Origin: Chitinophaga ginsengisegetis
GTDB taxonomy: Bacteria > Bacteroidota > Bacteroidia > Chitinophagales > Chitinophagaceae
Direction: 5' to 3'
NCBI RefSeq assembly: GCF_900168065.1
Contig: NZ_FUZZ01000001.1
Coordinates: 372,001 to 436,000 of the forward strand
DNA length: 64,000 bases
The notes under the pieces were generated by a model. That model saw only the letters and a program-made list of their open reading frames with translations. It searched no databases and was not told the origin of the DNA. Made by a program: the position numbers and the translations under genes. Shown here piece after piece: positions 17,618-25,677 of the stretch (the first letter of the stretch is position 1; each line of letters starts with the position of its first letter).

Positions 17618-18939
17618 TAGCAGCCAATGCGGCTGCATTGGAAAAAGAACTGGAGTGGTTCCGGTTACTGGCCGAAGCACGGATGCAGCAATACTTCCAG
17701 CAATCAGTGGTGGAATACCCACCCATGCCGGACCTCTCAGACGATCCATCTGTGTACGCACAGATCATAAAACACTACGGCATGTCGCATGCCGAACGGA
17801 CCATATTGCTGCTCGCACTCATCCCGCATATACAACCACAGCTGCTGGACATTTTCTTTGTAAAGAACGCTACATACGACAGGGGCTTTACAGAATTTGG
17901 CGGTATTAAAGGACTGATGCATGGCGGCTTTTTGCCAACCGGGGAAACAGCCGCTTTTCTGCTGGCTACCGGCGACCTGCAACAACGGTTTAACCTGATC
18001 CGCTATTTCAGTCCTGATCATTTCTTTGCCAAACACCAGATCCTCAGACTTACTCCAGCCGGCGAAGAGCCGCTGCTAAGCGGCACCCTGAGCCTCTCGG
18101 CCGAATATCTCAGCCTGTTTACACAAGGGCTTTCGCATCGCCCCGATTACAATACACAGTTTCCTGCCAAACGTATTGAAACGGGTATGGAGTGGCGCGA
18201 CCTGGTGCTGGAGCCGCATGCGATGGAAGAAGTGGAAGATATCCGTACCTGGATAGAGCATGGTACTACCCTGTTGCATGACTGGGGCATGCACAACAAA
18301 ATAAAACCTGGCTTCCGCAGTCTTTTTTATGGTCCGCCGGGAACGGGAAAGTCGCTCACCGCCTGCCTGCTGGGCAAAACGTTCAACATGGATGTGTACC
18401 GGATCGACTTATCAATGGTGGTATCAAAATTTATTGGTGAAACAGAAAAGAACCTTGCGCAGGTATTTGACAGGGCTATCAACCAGCAGTGGATTTTGTT
18501 TTTTGATGAAGCAGATGCGTTGTTTGGAAAACGCACGCAAACCTCTTCTTCCAACGACCGGTATGCTAACCAGGAAGTGGCATACCTGCTACAGCGCGTA
18601 GAAGATTTTCCCGGCGTGGTGATATTAGCTACTAACCTGAAAGCCAATATTGATGAAGCTTTCGCCCGCCGTTTTCAATCGATGATCTATTTCTCTATGC
18701 CTGGCCCGGAGCAACGGTTACGCATATGGGAACAATCGTTTCCCGCACATATAGCGCTGGAAGATAAGGTGAACCTGGAAGACACTGCGCGTAAATATGA
18801 AATGACCGGTGGCACCATTATCAACGTAGTGCGTTACAGTTGTCTGATGGCACTGAAACGGGGAGATAAAACCATCCGGCAAAAGGATGTGCTGGCGGGC
18901 ATCCGCAAGGAGTTTGGGAAAGATGGAAAGATTGTGTAA
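17602..18939 (+). CDS. AAA+ ATPase of the contractile injection system (Afp15-like)
   Basis: A 445-aa ATPase that is required for assembly in studied eCIS. Residues about 240-445 form the AAA+ core: Walker A GPPGTGKS (about residue 243), Walker B ILFFDEADALFG (about 297-308), sensor-1 ATN and an arginine-finger region RRFQSMIYF. The N-terminal part (LEWFRLLAEARMQQYF) is helical. The start at 17602 (MGIQLIAANAAALEKELEWF) was chosen over an ATG 105 bp upstream that would run deep in the tape-measure frame. It is the last gene of the operon, and its stop is 9 bp from the stop of the convergent glycosyltransferase gene with no obvious terminator between. Confidence 0.93.
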   Translation: MGIQLIAANAAALEKELEWFRLLAEARMQQYFQQSVVEYPPMPDLSDDPSVYAQIIKHYGMSHAERTILLLALIPHIQPQLLDIFFVKNATYDRGFTEFGGIKGLMHGGFLPTGETAAFLLATGDLQQRFNLIRYFSPDHFFAKHQILRLTPAGEEPLLSGTLSLSAEYLSLFTQGLSHRPDYNTQFPAKRIETGMEWRDLVLEPHAMEEVEDIRTWIEHGTTLLHDWGMHNKIKPGFRSLFYGPPGTGKSLTACLLGKTFNMDVYRIDLSMVVSKFIGETEKNLAQVFDRAINQQWILFFDEADALFGKRTQTSSSNDRYANQEVAYLLQRVEDFPGVVILATNLKANIDEAFARRFQSMIYFSMPGPEQRLRIWEQSFPAHIALEDKVNLEDTARKYEMTGGTIINVVRYSCLMALKRGDKTIRQKDVLAGIRKEFGKDGKIV

Positions 18940-18948
18940 GCCTTACTG

Positions 18949-20130
18949 CTACTTCAGCCAGGACATATCGCTTCCTTCAAAATCACTGACCGCCAGTGAA
19001 GGGACTTTAATAGACAGATCGTCTGCCGATATTTTATTTTCCATTGCTTCACTGAAGTACTTTTTATTTCCAATATTGCGGGGGATTCCTCTTATCCTGC
19101 TGTTGGTTCTTAATGTTTCCCGCATTCCCTCCGGACCTGTAGAACCCATTGTTTCTAATCCCCGGGGGCTATACAAAGGGTTATCACCTGAAGCGTCAGG
19201 ATACTCTTTAATCCTTTCGCCATCTGCATATAACTCGTTCAATTTCTTCTCTGCATTGGCGCTGATAAGACTTATATTCTCCGCACCTGGTAATGAAGCG
19301 ATCAGGTCGTTGGTGGCTTTTTTAGCTTCCGACCTGTTATGAGTGAGCATGCCGGTTTTATAGATCTTCTTTTTTACTTCTTCAAACAAATCAGGATGTT
19401 CCACTTCAGCCGAACCGCCGGATGCACCACCTTCCTCCGTATTCTTTCGGAAACCAAGATCGCTGTCTGAATAAATGCCGCCATACTTACTGAGAATACT
19501 GTAACGCGCCAGGTCGGATGCAGTGCCAAAATTGGTCCATGTATCATTTGGATCACCAGGTGCTCTTTTAATATAGCCGGCCTCCTTCTGATAATGTTCT
19601 GTAAAGATGCTGTTGTCGGCAGAAATATCTTTAATAATGATTCCATGCTCGCCAGCCCAGACAGACATATCTCCAAAACCATTTTGTATATGATTAGTCC
19701 GGTCGCGCCAGCGGCTATCAGACCACAACCAGATCTGCGCGGCAGGATTTCTTTCCTTCCACGCAAGTACATTCGTTTTCCCGCTTCCGGGCATGGAGCC
19801 TCCTATCCAGATGAAATGAATGATCTTTGGCAGGCCCCCATCTTCCTTACCCTTAAATTCACTGATGTAGTGTTCAATAGCTTGCGCCTCTTTACCTTTC
19901 TCCAGCGGATATATTTTGGGCTCCCGCATTAATATCTGTATTAAACCATAGTTTGGTTCAAACAGTGCAGGATTCAATGCAATGATATCACTGATGGTAG
20001 GTTCCTCTTCTGTACCTTGATAGATAAACTTTCGCTGGACCGGCGCATGTTGAGAGATACCATTCCTGCCTGCTATGTGATCCGCATTGCTGCGAAAGGT
20101 ACGTTCCTGGGGGCTATTTCGGGTATACAT
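18949..20130 (-). CDS. TcdA/TcdB-like DXD glycosyltransferase, candidate eCIS effector
   Basis: This 393-aa protein has a glycosyltransferase domain of the DXD sugar-transferase (TcdA/TcdB-like) group from about residue 98 to the end. Visible motifs are IPKIIHFIWIGG (99-111, Trp108), ASDLARY (204-210) and YGGIYSDSD (216-224). D206, R209, Y220, D222 and D224 have the same spacing as D270, R273, Y284, D286 and D288 of C. difficile TcdB, so UDP-sugar and metal binding look intact. A C-terminal Ser390-Trp391 may correspond to the loop that closes the site. Residues 1-95 are a separate leader with APVQRKF (29-35), a segment often seen in Bacteroidota toxin N termini. No signal peptide or membrane segment is seen, so export would need the adjacent injection system. 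Target is unknown; small GTPases are only an analogy. Confidence 0.8.
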   Translation of the reverse strand: MYTRNSPQERTFRSNADHIAGRNGISQHAPVQRKFIYQGTEEEPTISDIIALNPALFEPNYGLIQILMREPKIYPLEKGKEAQAIEHYISEFKGKEDGGLPKIIHFIWIGGSMPGSGKTNVLAWKERNPAAQIWLWSDSRWRDRTNHIQNGFGDMSVWAGEHGIIIKDISADNSIFTEHYQKEAGYIKRAPGDPNDTWTNFGTASDLARYSILSKYGGIYSDSDLGFRKNTEEGGASGGSAEVEHPDLFEEVKKKIYKTGMLTHNRSEAKKATNDLIASLPGAENISLISANAEKKLNELYADGERIKEYPDASGDNPLYSPRGLETMGSTGPEGMRETLRTNSRIRGIPRNIGNKKYFSEAMENKISADDLSIKVPSLAVSDFEGSDMSWLK

Positions 20131-20140
20131 GGGGATACTG

Positions 20141-20174
20141 TTTTCGTTAATCCGTATAATGAAATTAACGAAAA
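20141..20174 (-). promoter_or_regulatory. Perfect 11-bp inverted repeat upstream of the glycosyltransferase
   Basis: TTTTCGTTAAT (20141-20151) and ATTAACGAAAA (20164-20174) are exact reverse complements with a 12-bp spacer (CCGTATAATGAA). The repeat lies 10 bp upstream of the glycosyltransferase start, where an operator for a dimeric regulator or a 5'UTR hairpin would act. On the minus strand a loose TTG...19 bp...TAATTTC promoter (Bacteroidota consensus TTG / TAnnTTTG) would overlap the outer arm. No T-run follows, so a terminator of the upstream sigma gene is less likely. Confidence 0.5.
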
Positions 20175-20220
20175 AGCGCCGGCTTTCAACATGTTAAAAG
20201 AATTAGTTTAACCCGCAGGA

Positions 20221-20817
20221 TTATACAGATACAAGGTTTTCAACACCGGCCTGTTTTCTTAAATTCATCAATGCGTACCGTACCCTTCCCAGTGCTGTAT
20301 TAATGCTGATGCCAATGGTTTGCGCCATTTCCTTATAACTCAGATCGGCGTAATACCGCAGGATGAGGGCTTCACGCTGCAGTCCGGGCAAACGGTCGAG
20401 CATCCTGTTTATTTCTTCAGTCACCTCCGCCCGGATCATGCGGTACTCCTGGCTGTGTTCCGTAACCTCCATATAATCGCCCAGGTCATCGTTGTAGGTG
20501 ACTATAGTGCTTTGCCGTTGATTAGCTTTCCTGAAATGACTGATACAGGCGTTATGGGCAATCCTTACCGCCCACGCCAGGAACCGGCTGTTATCAACAT
20601 AGTGTCCCGATTGCAATGCGTTCACTATCTTTATAAATACTTCCTGGAAAATATCTTCTGCCAGGCTTCTGTCTCTCACAAGTAAAACAATAGTAGTAAA
20701 GATCCTGTTCTTATGGCGGTATACCAATGCGGTAAAGGCTGGGTTGTTTCCTGCAATATACAGGCGGATCAACTCCTGATCCGTAAGGTCACTATATGGG
20801 TTCATACACGGTTTCAT
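20221..20817 (-). CDS. ECF RNA polymerase sigma factor (sigma-70 family), orphan
   Basis: A 198-aa extracytoplasmic-function sigma factor. Region 2 spans about residues 25-95 (RDRSLAEDIFQEVFIKI, then RFLAWAVRIAHNACISHFRK) and region 4 about 135-185 (RLPGLQREALILRYYADLSY, then ISINTALGRVRYAL). A second in-frame ATG 12 bp downstream is possible. Unlike the other two ECF genes of the window it has no adjacent FecR anti-sigma gene. It lies between the collagen-like lipoprotein gene and the glycosyltransferase gene on the same strand, so it could drive either the surface cassette or the effector; neither is proven. Confidence 0.93.
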   Translation of the reverse strand: MKPCMNPYSDLTDQELIRLYIAGNNPAFTALVYRHKNRIFTTIVLLVRDRSLAEDIFQEVFIKIVNALQSGHYVDNSRFLAWAVRIAHNACISHFRKANQRQSTIVTYNDDLGDYMEVTEHSQEYRMIRAEVTEEINRMLDRLPGLQREALILRYYADLSYKEMAQTIGISINTALGRVRYALMNLRKQAGVENLVSV

Positions 20818-20847
20818 AAATTTTGGTCAATGAATGTTTTCAGATGG

Positions 20848-20871
20848 GGGCCACCCTGAACAGGGCAGCCC
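20848..20871 (-). terminator. GC-rich hairpin between collagen-like and sigma genes
   Basis: GGGCCACCCTG (20848-20858) and CAGGGCAGCCC (20861-20871) pair over 11 positions if two G-U pairs are allowed in the minus-strand RNA. On the minus strand no T-run follows; a T-rich flank (TTTTATATA) lies on the plus-strand side. It may terminate or attenuate the long upstream operon before the sigma gene. Confidence 0.4.
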
Positions 20872-20901
20872 TTTTATATACTGGTGGTTGTATTAGCCAA
20901 C

Positions 20902-21492
20902 CTAGTCCTTGAGATTTAAATATTTTTTTACCTGGCTGTAGTCGTTCCAGTCGATACCTGCCGCAGATCTTGCAGACACGCCACCGGGAATAATTACATA
21001 CCTGTATTGATAACGTTTATCCGTAGTAGTGGTACTGATAGGTGCATTCGCAAGCAGGTCGATGGCGCCGACAGAGGCTACAAACCTTACCAGGTAACCA
21101 TATTCATCTACATACGGCAACGCTTGTACGAAAGAATTGGCAGCAGTACCGAGATTGATATATACGTTGATAGACGCATTGGCCAGTAAAGGAGCTGTTA
21201 ACTTCGGAGCATCCAGGCTGGCGCCATATATGATGGTGTTAATAGTACCATTCTGATTAAAGATGGTATCTGCAGGCGCAAACGCCACATCCTTCCAGGT
21301 GGAATAAATAACATTCGCAGTACCGGGCAGACCTGAATCGCCTTTAGGACCGGTAGGTCCGGGGATACCGCTTGGACCAACAGGGCCCGCAGGACCAGCA
21401 GGACCCGGATCTCCATCTTTGGAGCAGGCAGCAAAAAATAATACAACCGCAGTGATCAATGCATAGGGCATAAAGCGTGTAACCTGTTTCAT
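20902..21492 (-). CDS. Collagen-like repeat lipoprotein
   Basis: This 196-aa protein has a lipoprotein signal peptide with lipobox FFAACSKD (Cys about residue 23), directly followed by about ten Gly-X-Y triplets (GDPGPAGPAGPVGPSGIPGP, then TGPKGDSGLPG, residues about 27-57). The remaining 135 residues are a beta-rich globular domain of unknown function (VIYSTWKDVAFAPADTIFNQ). Gly-X-Y runs in bacterial surface proteins form triple-helical stalks, so a trimeric outer-membrane stalk protein is likely. It is the last gene of the type IX cassette, 60 bp after PorP/SprF. The partner of the head domain is not known. Confidence 0.8.
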   Translation of the reverse strand: MKQVTRFMPYALITAVVLFFAACSKDGDPGPAGPAGPVGPSGIPGPTGPKGDSGLPGTANVIYSTWKDVAFAPADTIFNQNGTINTIIYGASLDAPKLTAPLLANASINVYINLGTAANSFVQALPYVDEYGYLVRFVASVGAIDLLANAPISTTTTDKRYQYRYVIIPGGVSARSAAGIDWNDYSQVKKYLNLKD

Positions 21493-21552
21493 AATGACAA
21501 TTGTTTGTTTGTTTTTATTGATTAAATGAAAAGATGAAAAAATTGATAGCCG

Positions 21553-22584
21553 CTACCATACGTTACGGGGACAGGTATCTCCATACTTGTTACCCAGCAG
21601 GAAACCGATCATGATTTCATGAGTGCCCCTGCTCACTGTATTCAGGGAAGACGACGTATAGTCGTAAGAGTAGCCAATGTTAAACTGTGAGCTGATGTTT
21701 ACCCCAAACATAGCCGCCACCCCATCGTTTATACGGTAGGAAGCGCCCAGCCAGAGGCGGTCGCGATACATGAACCTGGCGTTGACATCTACACTGAACG
21801 GCATGGCGGTAATCATTTTCAGCATCACCGACGGCATCACATTCAGATCGTCGTTTATCCATAACCGGTAGCCGGTAGTAAAGAATAAATGTGGTACCAG
21901 TTTGCCGCTGTAAACAGAGTCGCCTACTACTTTGCCATTATCAAACCCGATTTGCTGCGGGATAATATTCTGGACGGATAAGCCGGCAAAATAATCTGCC
22001 GAATACAGCCACAGTCCTGCGTTTACTTCCGGCTTCCATTTGTTCAGTATACCTGTGCTGGTACCCAGTACAGGATCGGAAGGATCAAAGAATTCTACCC
22101 TGCTTGCATCCAGACTCACCTGTTGCATACCGATACCAATACCTGCGCTGACGCTGGTTCTGGGAGAAAGATTGATGTGATGCGCATAGGCGCCGCTAAT
22201 GGAAAAGCGGTTGAGCGGACCGGTTTTGTCGTTCAGCACAGTGAGTCCCACACCCGGATGCGGAGGCGGCGTGGTATAGTCCTGCCAGTAGGCTTTTCCG
22301 CGGGGATTACTCCCTTCCGGATCAAAGCCCGTGGGCGACGCGGTACTGTAATCCGATTTACGCAAAGGCCCCTGCAGGGTCATATACGTGGTTACCGGTG
22401 CACCTTTCATACCTACCCACTGATGCCGGTGACTGAAGCGCAGGTCCCAGTAGTTTTCAATACCCGCCAATGCCGGGTTGATGATGAAAGGATTCATGAT
22501 ATACTGCGTGTAATGTGGCTGTTGCTGTGCATGGGTAACATGCACGAGCAAAACAAGCAAACCTGTGAGCACAATGTTTTTCAT
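21553..22584 (-). CDS. PorP/SprF family type IX secretion membrane protein
   Basis: A 343-aa outer-membrane beta-barrel of the PorP/SprF family, with signal peptide MKNIVLTGLLVLLVHVTHAQ and the family start QQPHYTQYIMNPFIINPALAG. The body has alternating aromatic strands ending in FLLGNKYGDTCPRNVW. PorP/SprF-like proteins are needed for secretion or surface retention of type B-CTD cargo such as SprB in Flavobacterium, and are often encoded beside that cargo. Two such cargo genes lie upstream in the same orientation. The gene is 33 bp from the PorE-like gene. Confidence 0.92.
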   Translation of the reverse strand: MKNIVLTGLLVLLVHVTHAQQQPHYTQYIMNPFIINPALAGIENYWDLRFSHRHQWVGMKGAPVTTYMTLQGPLRKSDYSTASPTGFDPEGSNPRGKAYWQDYTTPPPHPGVGLTVLNDKTGPLNRFSISGAYAHHINLSPRTSVSAGIGIGMQQVSLDASRVEFFDPSDPVLGTSTGILNKWKPEVNAGLWLYSADYFAGLSVQNIIPQQIGFDNGKVVGDSVYSGKLVPHLFFTTGYRLWINDDLNVMPSVMLKMITAMPFSVDVNARFMYRDRLWLGASYRINDGVAAMFGVNISSQFNIGYSYDYTSSSLNTVSRGTHEIMIGFLLGNKYGDTCPRNVW

Positions 22585-22617
22585 GGATCAGTGATTTTGG
22601 GTTAAACAGCCGGGCTG

Positions 22618-24615
22618 TTACTTTTTAATGATGGTAAATGCCGTTCTCCTGTTCTTCTGCCTTCCTTCCGGATTATCACTACCATCTTCCAGGGTATTGG
22701 GCGCTACCGGCTGCGTATCGCCATAGCCTATATAAGTAAGCCTGGAGCGGTCAATACCTTTGCTTACGAGATATTCCACGCAGGTTTTTGCACGGGCTTC
22801 CGACAAGCGCTGGTTAAAGGCGGGCTTACCTTTGCTATCCGTGTGCGCACTCAGCTCTATATGCATATCCGGATTGGCGGTGAGCAGTTCCGCGAGTTTA
22901 TCCAATGAAGGGAATGAACCTTCCTGTAACGTTGCCTTGTTGAAATCGTAATACACGTTTTCCAGCACTACCGGGGCTTCCGGCGTAACGAGTTTCGCCA
23001 GGCATAATACCGGCACCGTCACACCGGCGGTGTCTTCGTTCAACGGAACGGTTATCTGCTGCGTATTTGTCGTATATCCATCTGCGTTAGCTACGGCTTT
23101 TAACGGTAAAAAATCTTCCACGGTAAAAGCATAGCTACCATCGGCGGCAGTAGTGTGCGTGTATACCACTTTATTGCTGATGGTATCTATTACGTTAATG
23201 GCTGCACCTGCCAGCGGCGTATTATTATCGCAGGATACCACGATACCGCTTAATTGCTTCGGCGGACGGTTTTTATGTACAAAGAACAGCTCCAGGCAGC
23301 ATTCTGCGGCGCGGTCGGTACCCAGCAGTACTTCATCCAGCAGGTTTTTATTATTGCTTCTGCTGGTAAAATAAATATCATCTTTCACAGAGTTCACCGG
23401 GTAACCCATGTTCACCGGCGCTTTCCACGTACCTATATTTCCTTTGCTGGAGAAGAAGTCGTACCCGCCCATGCCCACGCGGTTGTCCGCAGAGAAGATC
23501 AGCGTTTTGGTAGCGGCATGATAAAATGGCGCCTGTTCATTGCCGGCGGTGTTGATTACTTCTCCCAGGTTAGCTGTTTGCAAGGGTTTACCCGATTCAT
23601 CAATGGTGGCATACCATAAGTCGAAACCACCGTAGCCATCGGCCCTGTCGCTGGCGTACAACAATGTTTTGCCATCTTCCAGTAAATACGGTTGCTGGGT
23701 ATTATTACCTGCCGAATTCACCAGTGCATCCATCACTACCGGGTCGCTCCAGTTATCGCCGTTTTTACGCGACACATATATGGCCGACACTTTCTTACCA
23801 TGATCAATATGCCAGCGGGTAAGGAATAACAACTCCCCGTTGGGCGACAAACACGCAGCGCCCTGGTGTAGTCCTTCCGGTTGATCCAGCTTTAACAGAC
23901 GGATACCGGATACCTCCCCGGCTTCATAGCTGGCGGTATATAAGCGGTTGATATAGGTATGATTTTTTTGAAAAGAACTATCCGGCCTAGTAGAGGTAAA
24001 GATGAGGGTACTACCATTGCTCCACAAAGGCGCATAACTGGCGCCGGTGGTATTTAACGCAGGAGGCGCCTTCTTTACGCTGTACTCCGACAGATCTTTT
24101 TTATTCAGCTGCGCCATAATAAATTCCAGGTTCTGCAATTCGCGTTTAGCCGCTTCCGTGAATTTGTCATTAGCGGTATAGCCGTCGAGAAAATTTTTAA
24201 ATGCCTGCGTGGCTTCTTCATATTTAGCCAGTGCGCGCAGGGATACCGCATAGTAATAAGACGCCAGCGGGAAACTGGTTTTATCCAGTTCCATCACGGA
24301 TTCATAATATGGCGCCGCCTTACCGTAGTTATGAAGATTGCGGTAACTCTCAGCCAGCTTATACACCGCCTGTTGCTCACTGCTCACCTTTACTGTTTTA
24401 TTTTTTACCACAGACACGGCGGCATACGGTTTGTAAGTATCCGGCTTCACCGTTTTGGTGCGGGAGCCCAGGTACTTTTCATAATAGGTAGCCGCTGAAT
24501 TGTAGTCTTCTTTACTGTAGTACTGATCTGCCGCCTTGAGGTAGTTATAGGTAAACTGTGCGAACGACATCATACCGGATAACAGCAATGCGGAAGTAAA
24601 TAATATTTTTTTCAT
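22618..24615 (-). CDS. PorE-like OmpA-family protein (TPR, PD40, CarboxypepD_reg, OmpA)
   Basis: This 665-aa protein has the domain order of the type IX component PorE: signal peptide (1-19), TPR-like helices (about 20-170), PD40/WD40-like propeller blades (about 185-440, e.g. GGFDLWYATIDESGKPLQTA and VGMGGYDFFSS), a carboxypeptidase-regulatory beta domain (about 455-530) and an OmpA C-terminal peptidoglycan-binding domain (about 550-665, LSAHTDSKGKPAFNQRLSEA, RLTYIGYGD). It probably anchors the outer-membrane PorP/SprF proteins to peptidoglycan. It is flanked by PorP/SprF genes on both sides, which supports one complex. Whether it replaces or duplicates the housekeeping PorE cannot be seen. 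Confidence 0.9.
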   Translation of the reverse strand: MKKILFTSALLLSGMMSFAQFTYNYLKAADQYYSKEDYNSAATYYEKYLGSRTKTVKPDTYKPYAAVSVVKNKTVKVSSEQQAVYKLAESYRNLHNYGKAAPYYESVMELDKTSFPLASYYYAVSLRALAKYEEATQAFKNFLDGYTANDKFTEAAKRELQNLEFIMAQLNKKDLSEYSVKKAPPALNTTGASYAPLWSNGSTLIFTSTRPDSSFQKNHTYINRLYTASYEAGEVSGIRLLKLDQPEGLHQGAACLSPNGELLFLTRWHIDHGKKVSAIYVSRKNGDNWSDPVVMDALVNSAGNNTQQPYLLEDGKTLLYASDRADGYGGFDLWYATIDESGKPLQTANLGEVINTAGNEQAPFYHAATKTLIFSADNRVGMGGYDFFSSKGNIGTWKAPVNMGYPVNSVKDDIYFTSRSNNKNLLDEVLLGTDRAAECCLELFFVHKNRPPKQLSGIVVSCDNNTPLAGAAINVIDTISNKVVYTHTTAADGSYAFTVEDFLPLKAVANADGYTTNTQQITVPLNEDTAGVTVPVLCLAKLVTPEAPVVLENVYYDFNKATLQEGSFPSLDKLAELLTANPDMHIELSAHTDSKGKPAFNQRLSEARAKTCVEYLVSKGIDRSRLTYIGYGDTQPVAPNTLEDGSDNPEGRQKNRRTAFTIIKK

Positions 24616-24641
24616 GAGATCCTGTTGCTTTTAAAAGTTGA

Positions 24642-25646
24642 TTACAATCGTGGACAAACAAATTCTACATCCGGTGTTCTTACCGATCTGCGACCAATGA
24701 ACGTAAGGGATATTTCAAAGCTGTTGGAGCCATGCGCCATTTTGCTGAGATCGGAGGTATTGATATCATAGCTGGCGCCAAGCATCATGTTTTTATAGAT
24801 GAATCCCGCGTGTGTAGTCACGGCATCTTTATACCGGTAGTTCACGCCCAGCAGGAAATCCGTTCCCGCGGCGGCATTCAACTGGCCATAGGCGCCAATC
24901 ATTTTTTCCTGTGCAGGTCCCTGCTGCATGAACAGGAAGTTGGGCGTAATGCTGAGTATTTCAGACAGTGTTAACTTCACGCCACCATGTACATTAAAGC
25001 GCATCGGGAAACGGGCATCTCCTTTGGCGCTGAACTGGTCCTGTGGTTTTGTGAGATGCATAACGGATACGCCGCCATAGATGTTAAAGTTCTTCCCGGG
25101 GGTAGCGTCATAATACAAAGCGCCTGCACCGGCATCAAAGGAGGCTGCCGAGTTGCGGGTAAGTACATCCGATACCGGGTTGCCGGGGTTGTATCCCGTA
25201 ACAGGATTCCACTGCTCACCATAGGTGAGTTTGGATGGGTCAAACCTCCGCTGGATAAAGCCGAGCTGTAAGCCAAAGTTTAACTGGTGATAATGGGAAG
25301 CATCCAGTTTCACACCGGTGTAGGCCGCGCTTACGTAGGCGGTGGTATAATTGTAACCGCCATCGCCGGCAGTTTGGTTTAATACGCTGGCGCCTATATT
25401 AATATTCTTTGCAGTGGGTATTTCCCCGCTTACGCCATATGTTTTAAACGGGCTGATATTTCCCCACTGGGTACGGTAAATTGCCGCCACGCGGTAGTCG
25501 CCGTCAAATACGCCGGTAAGCGCAGGGTTTAACCACGACGGATATACGTAGTACTGGGAAAAATGGGGATCGGTTTGCGCCATTAACCGGGTACCGGAGC
25601 ATACAGTGGCTGCAAAGATGAATAAGGTTGCAATGATCGTTCTCAT
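24642..25646 (-). CDS. PorP/SprF family type IX secretion membrane protein, second copy
   Basis: A 334-aa paralogue of the other PorP/SprF gene. It has a signal peptide (MRTIIATLFIFAATVCSGTR...), the start TDPHFSQYYVYPSWLNPALTG and barrel strands such as GANYRYKDAVTTHAGFIYKN. It is placed 31 bp after the 1369-aa cargo gene and 26 bp before the PorE-like gene. The pairing of one PorP/SprF with each large type B cargo suggests cargo-specific partners; this is inferred from order only. Confidence 0.92.
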   Translation of the reverse strand: MRTIIATLFIFAATVCSGTRLMAQTDPHFSQYYVYPSWLNPALTGVFDGDYRVAAIYRTQWGNISPFKTYGVSGEIPTAKNINIGASVLNQTAGDGGYNYTTAYVSAAYTGVKLDASHYHQLNFGLQLGFIQRRFDPSKLTYGEQWNPVTGYNPGNPVSDVLTRNSAASFDAGAGALYYDATPGKNFNIYGGVSVMHLTKPQDQFSAKGDARFPMRFNVHGGVKLTLSEILSITPNFLFMQQGPAQEKMIGAYGQLNAAAGTDFLLGVNYRYKDAVTTHAGFIYKNMMLGASYDINTSDLSKMAHGSNSFEISLTFIGRRSVRTPDVEFVCPRL

Positions 25647-25677
25647 TTACAATACAATTTTATGTGAATGATTTACT

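Noticed and set aside
1..18939. Prophage or phage tail operon
   Set aside because: Sheath, tube and baseplate genes fit, but no head, portal, terminase, lysis or integrase gene is visible, and the tape measure and AAA+ ATPase families are specific to contractile injection systems.
1..18939. Classical type VI secretion system
   Set aside because: VgrG, PAAR and gp25 are shared, but no TssJ, TssL, TssM, TssB/C pair or ClpV is present, while DUF5908, LysM tube protein and Afp11/12/14/15-like genes are.
20141..20174. Rho-independent terminator for the ECF sigma gene
   Set aside because: The stem is AT-rich and not followed by a T-run on the minus strand, while its position 10 bp before the effector start fits an operator better.
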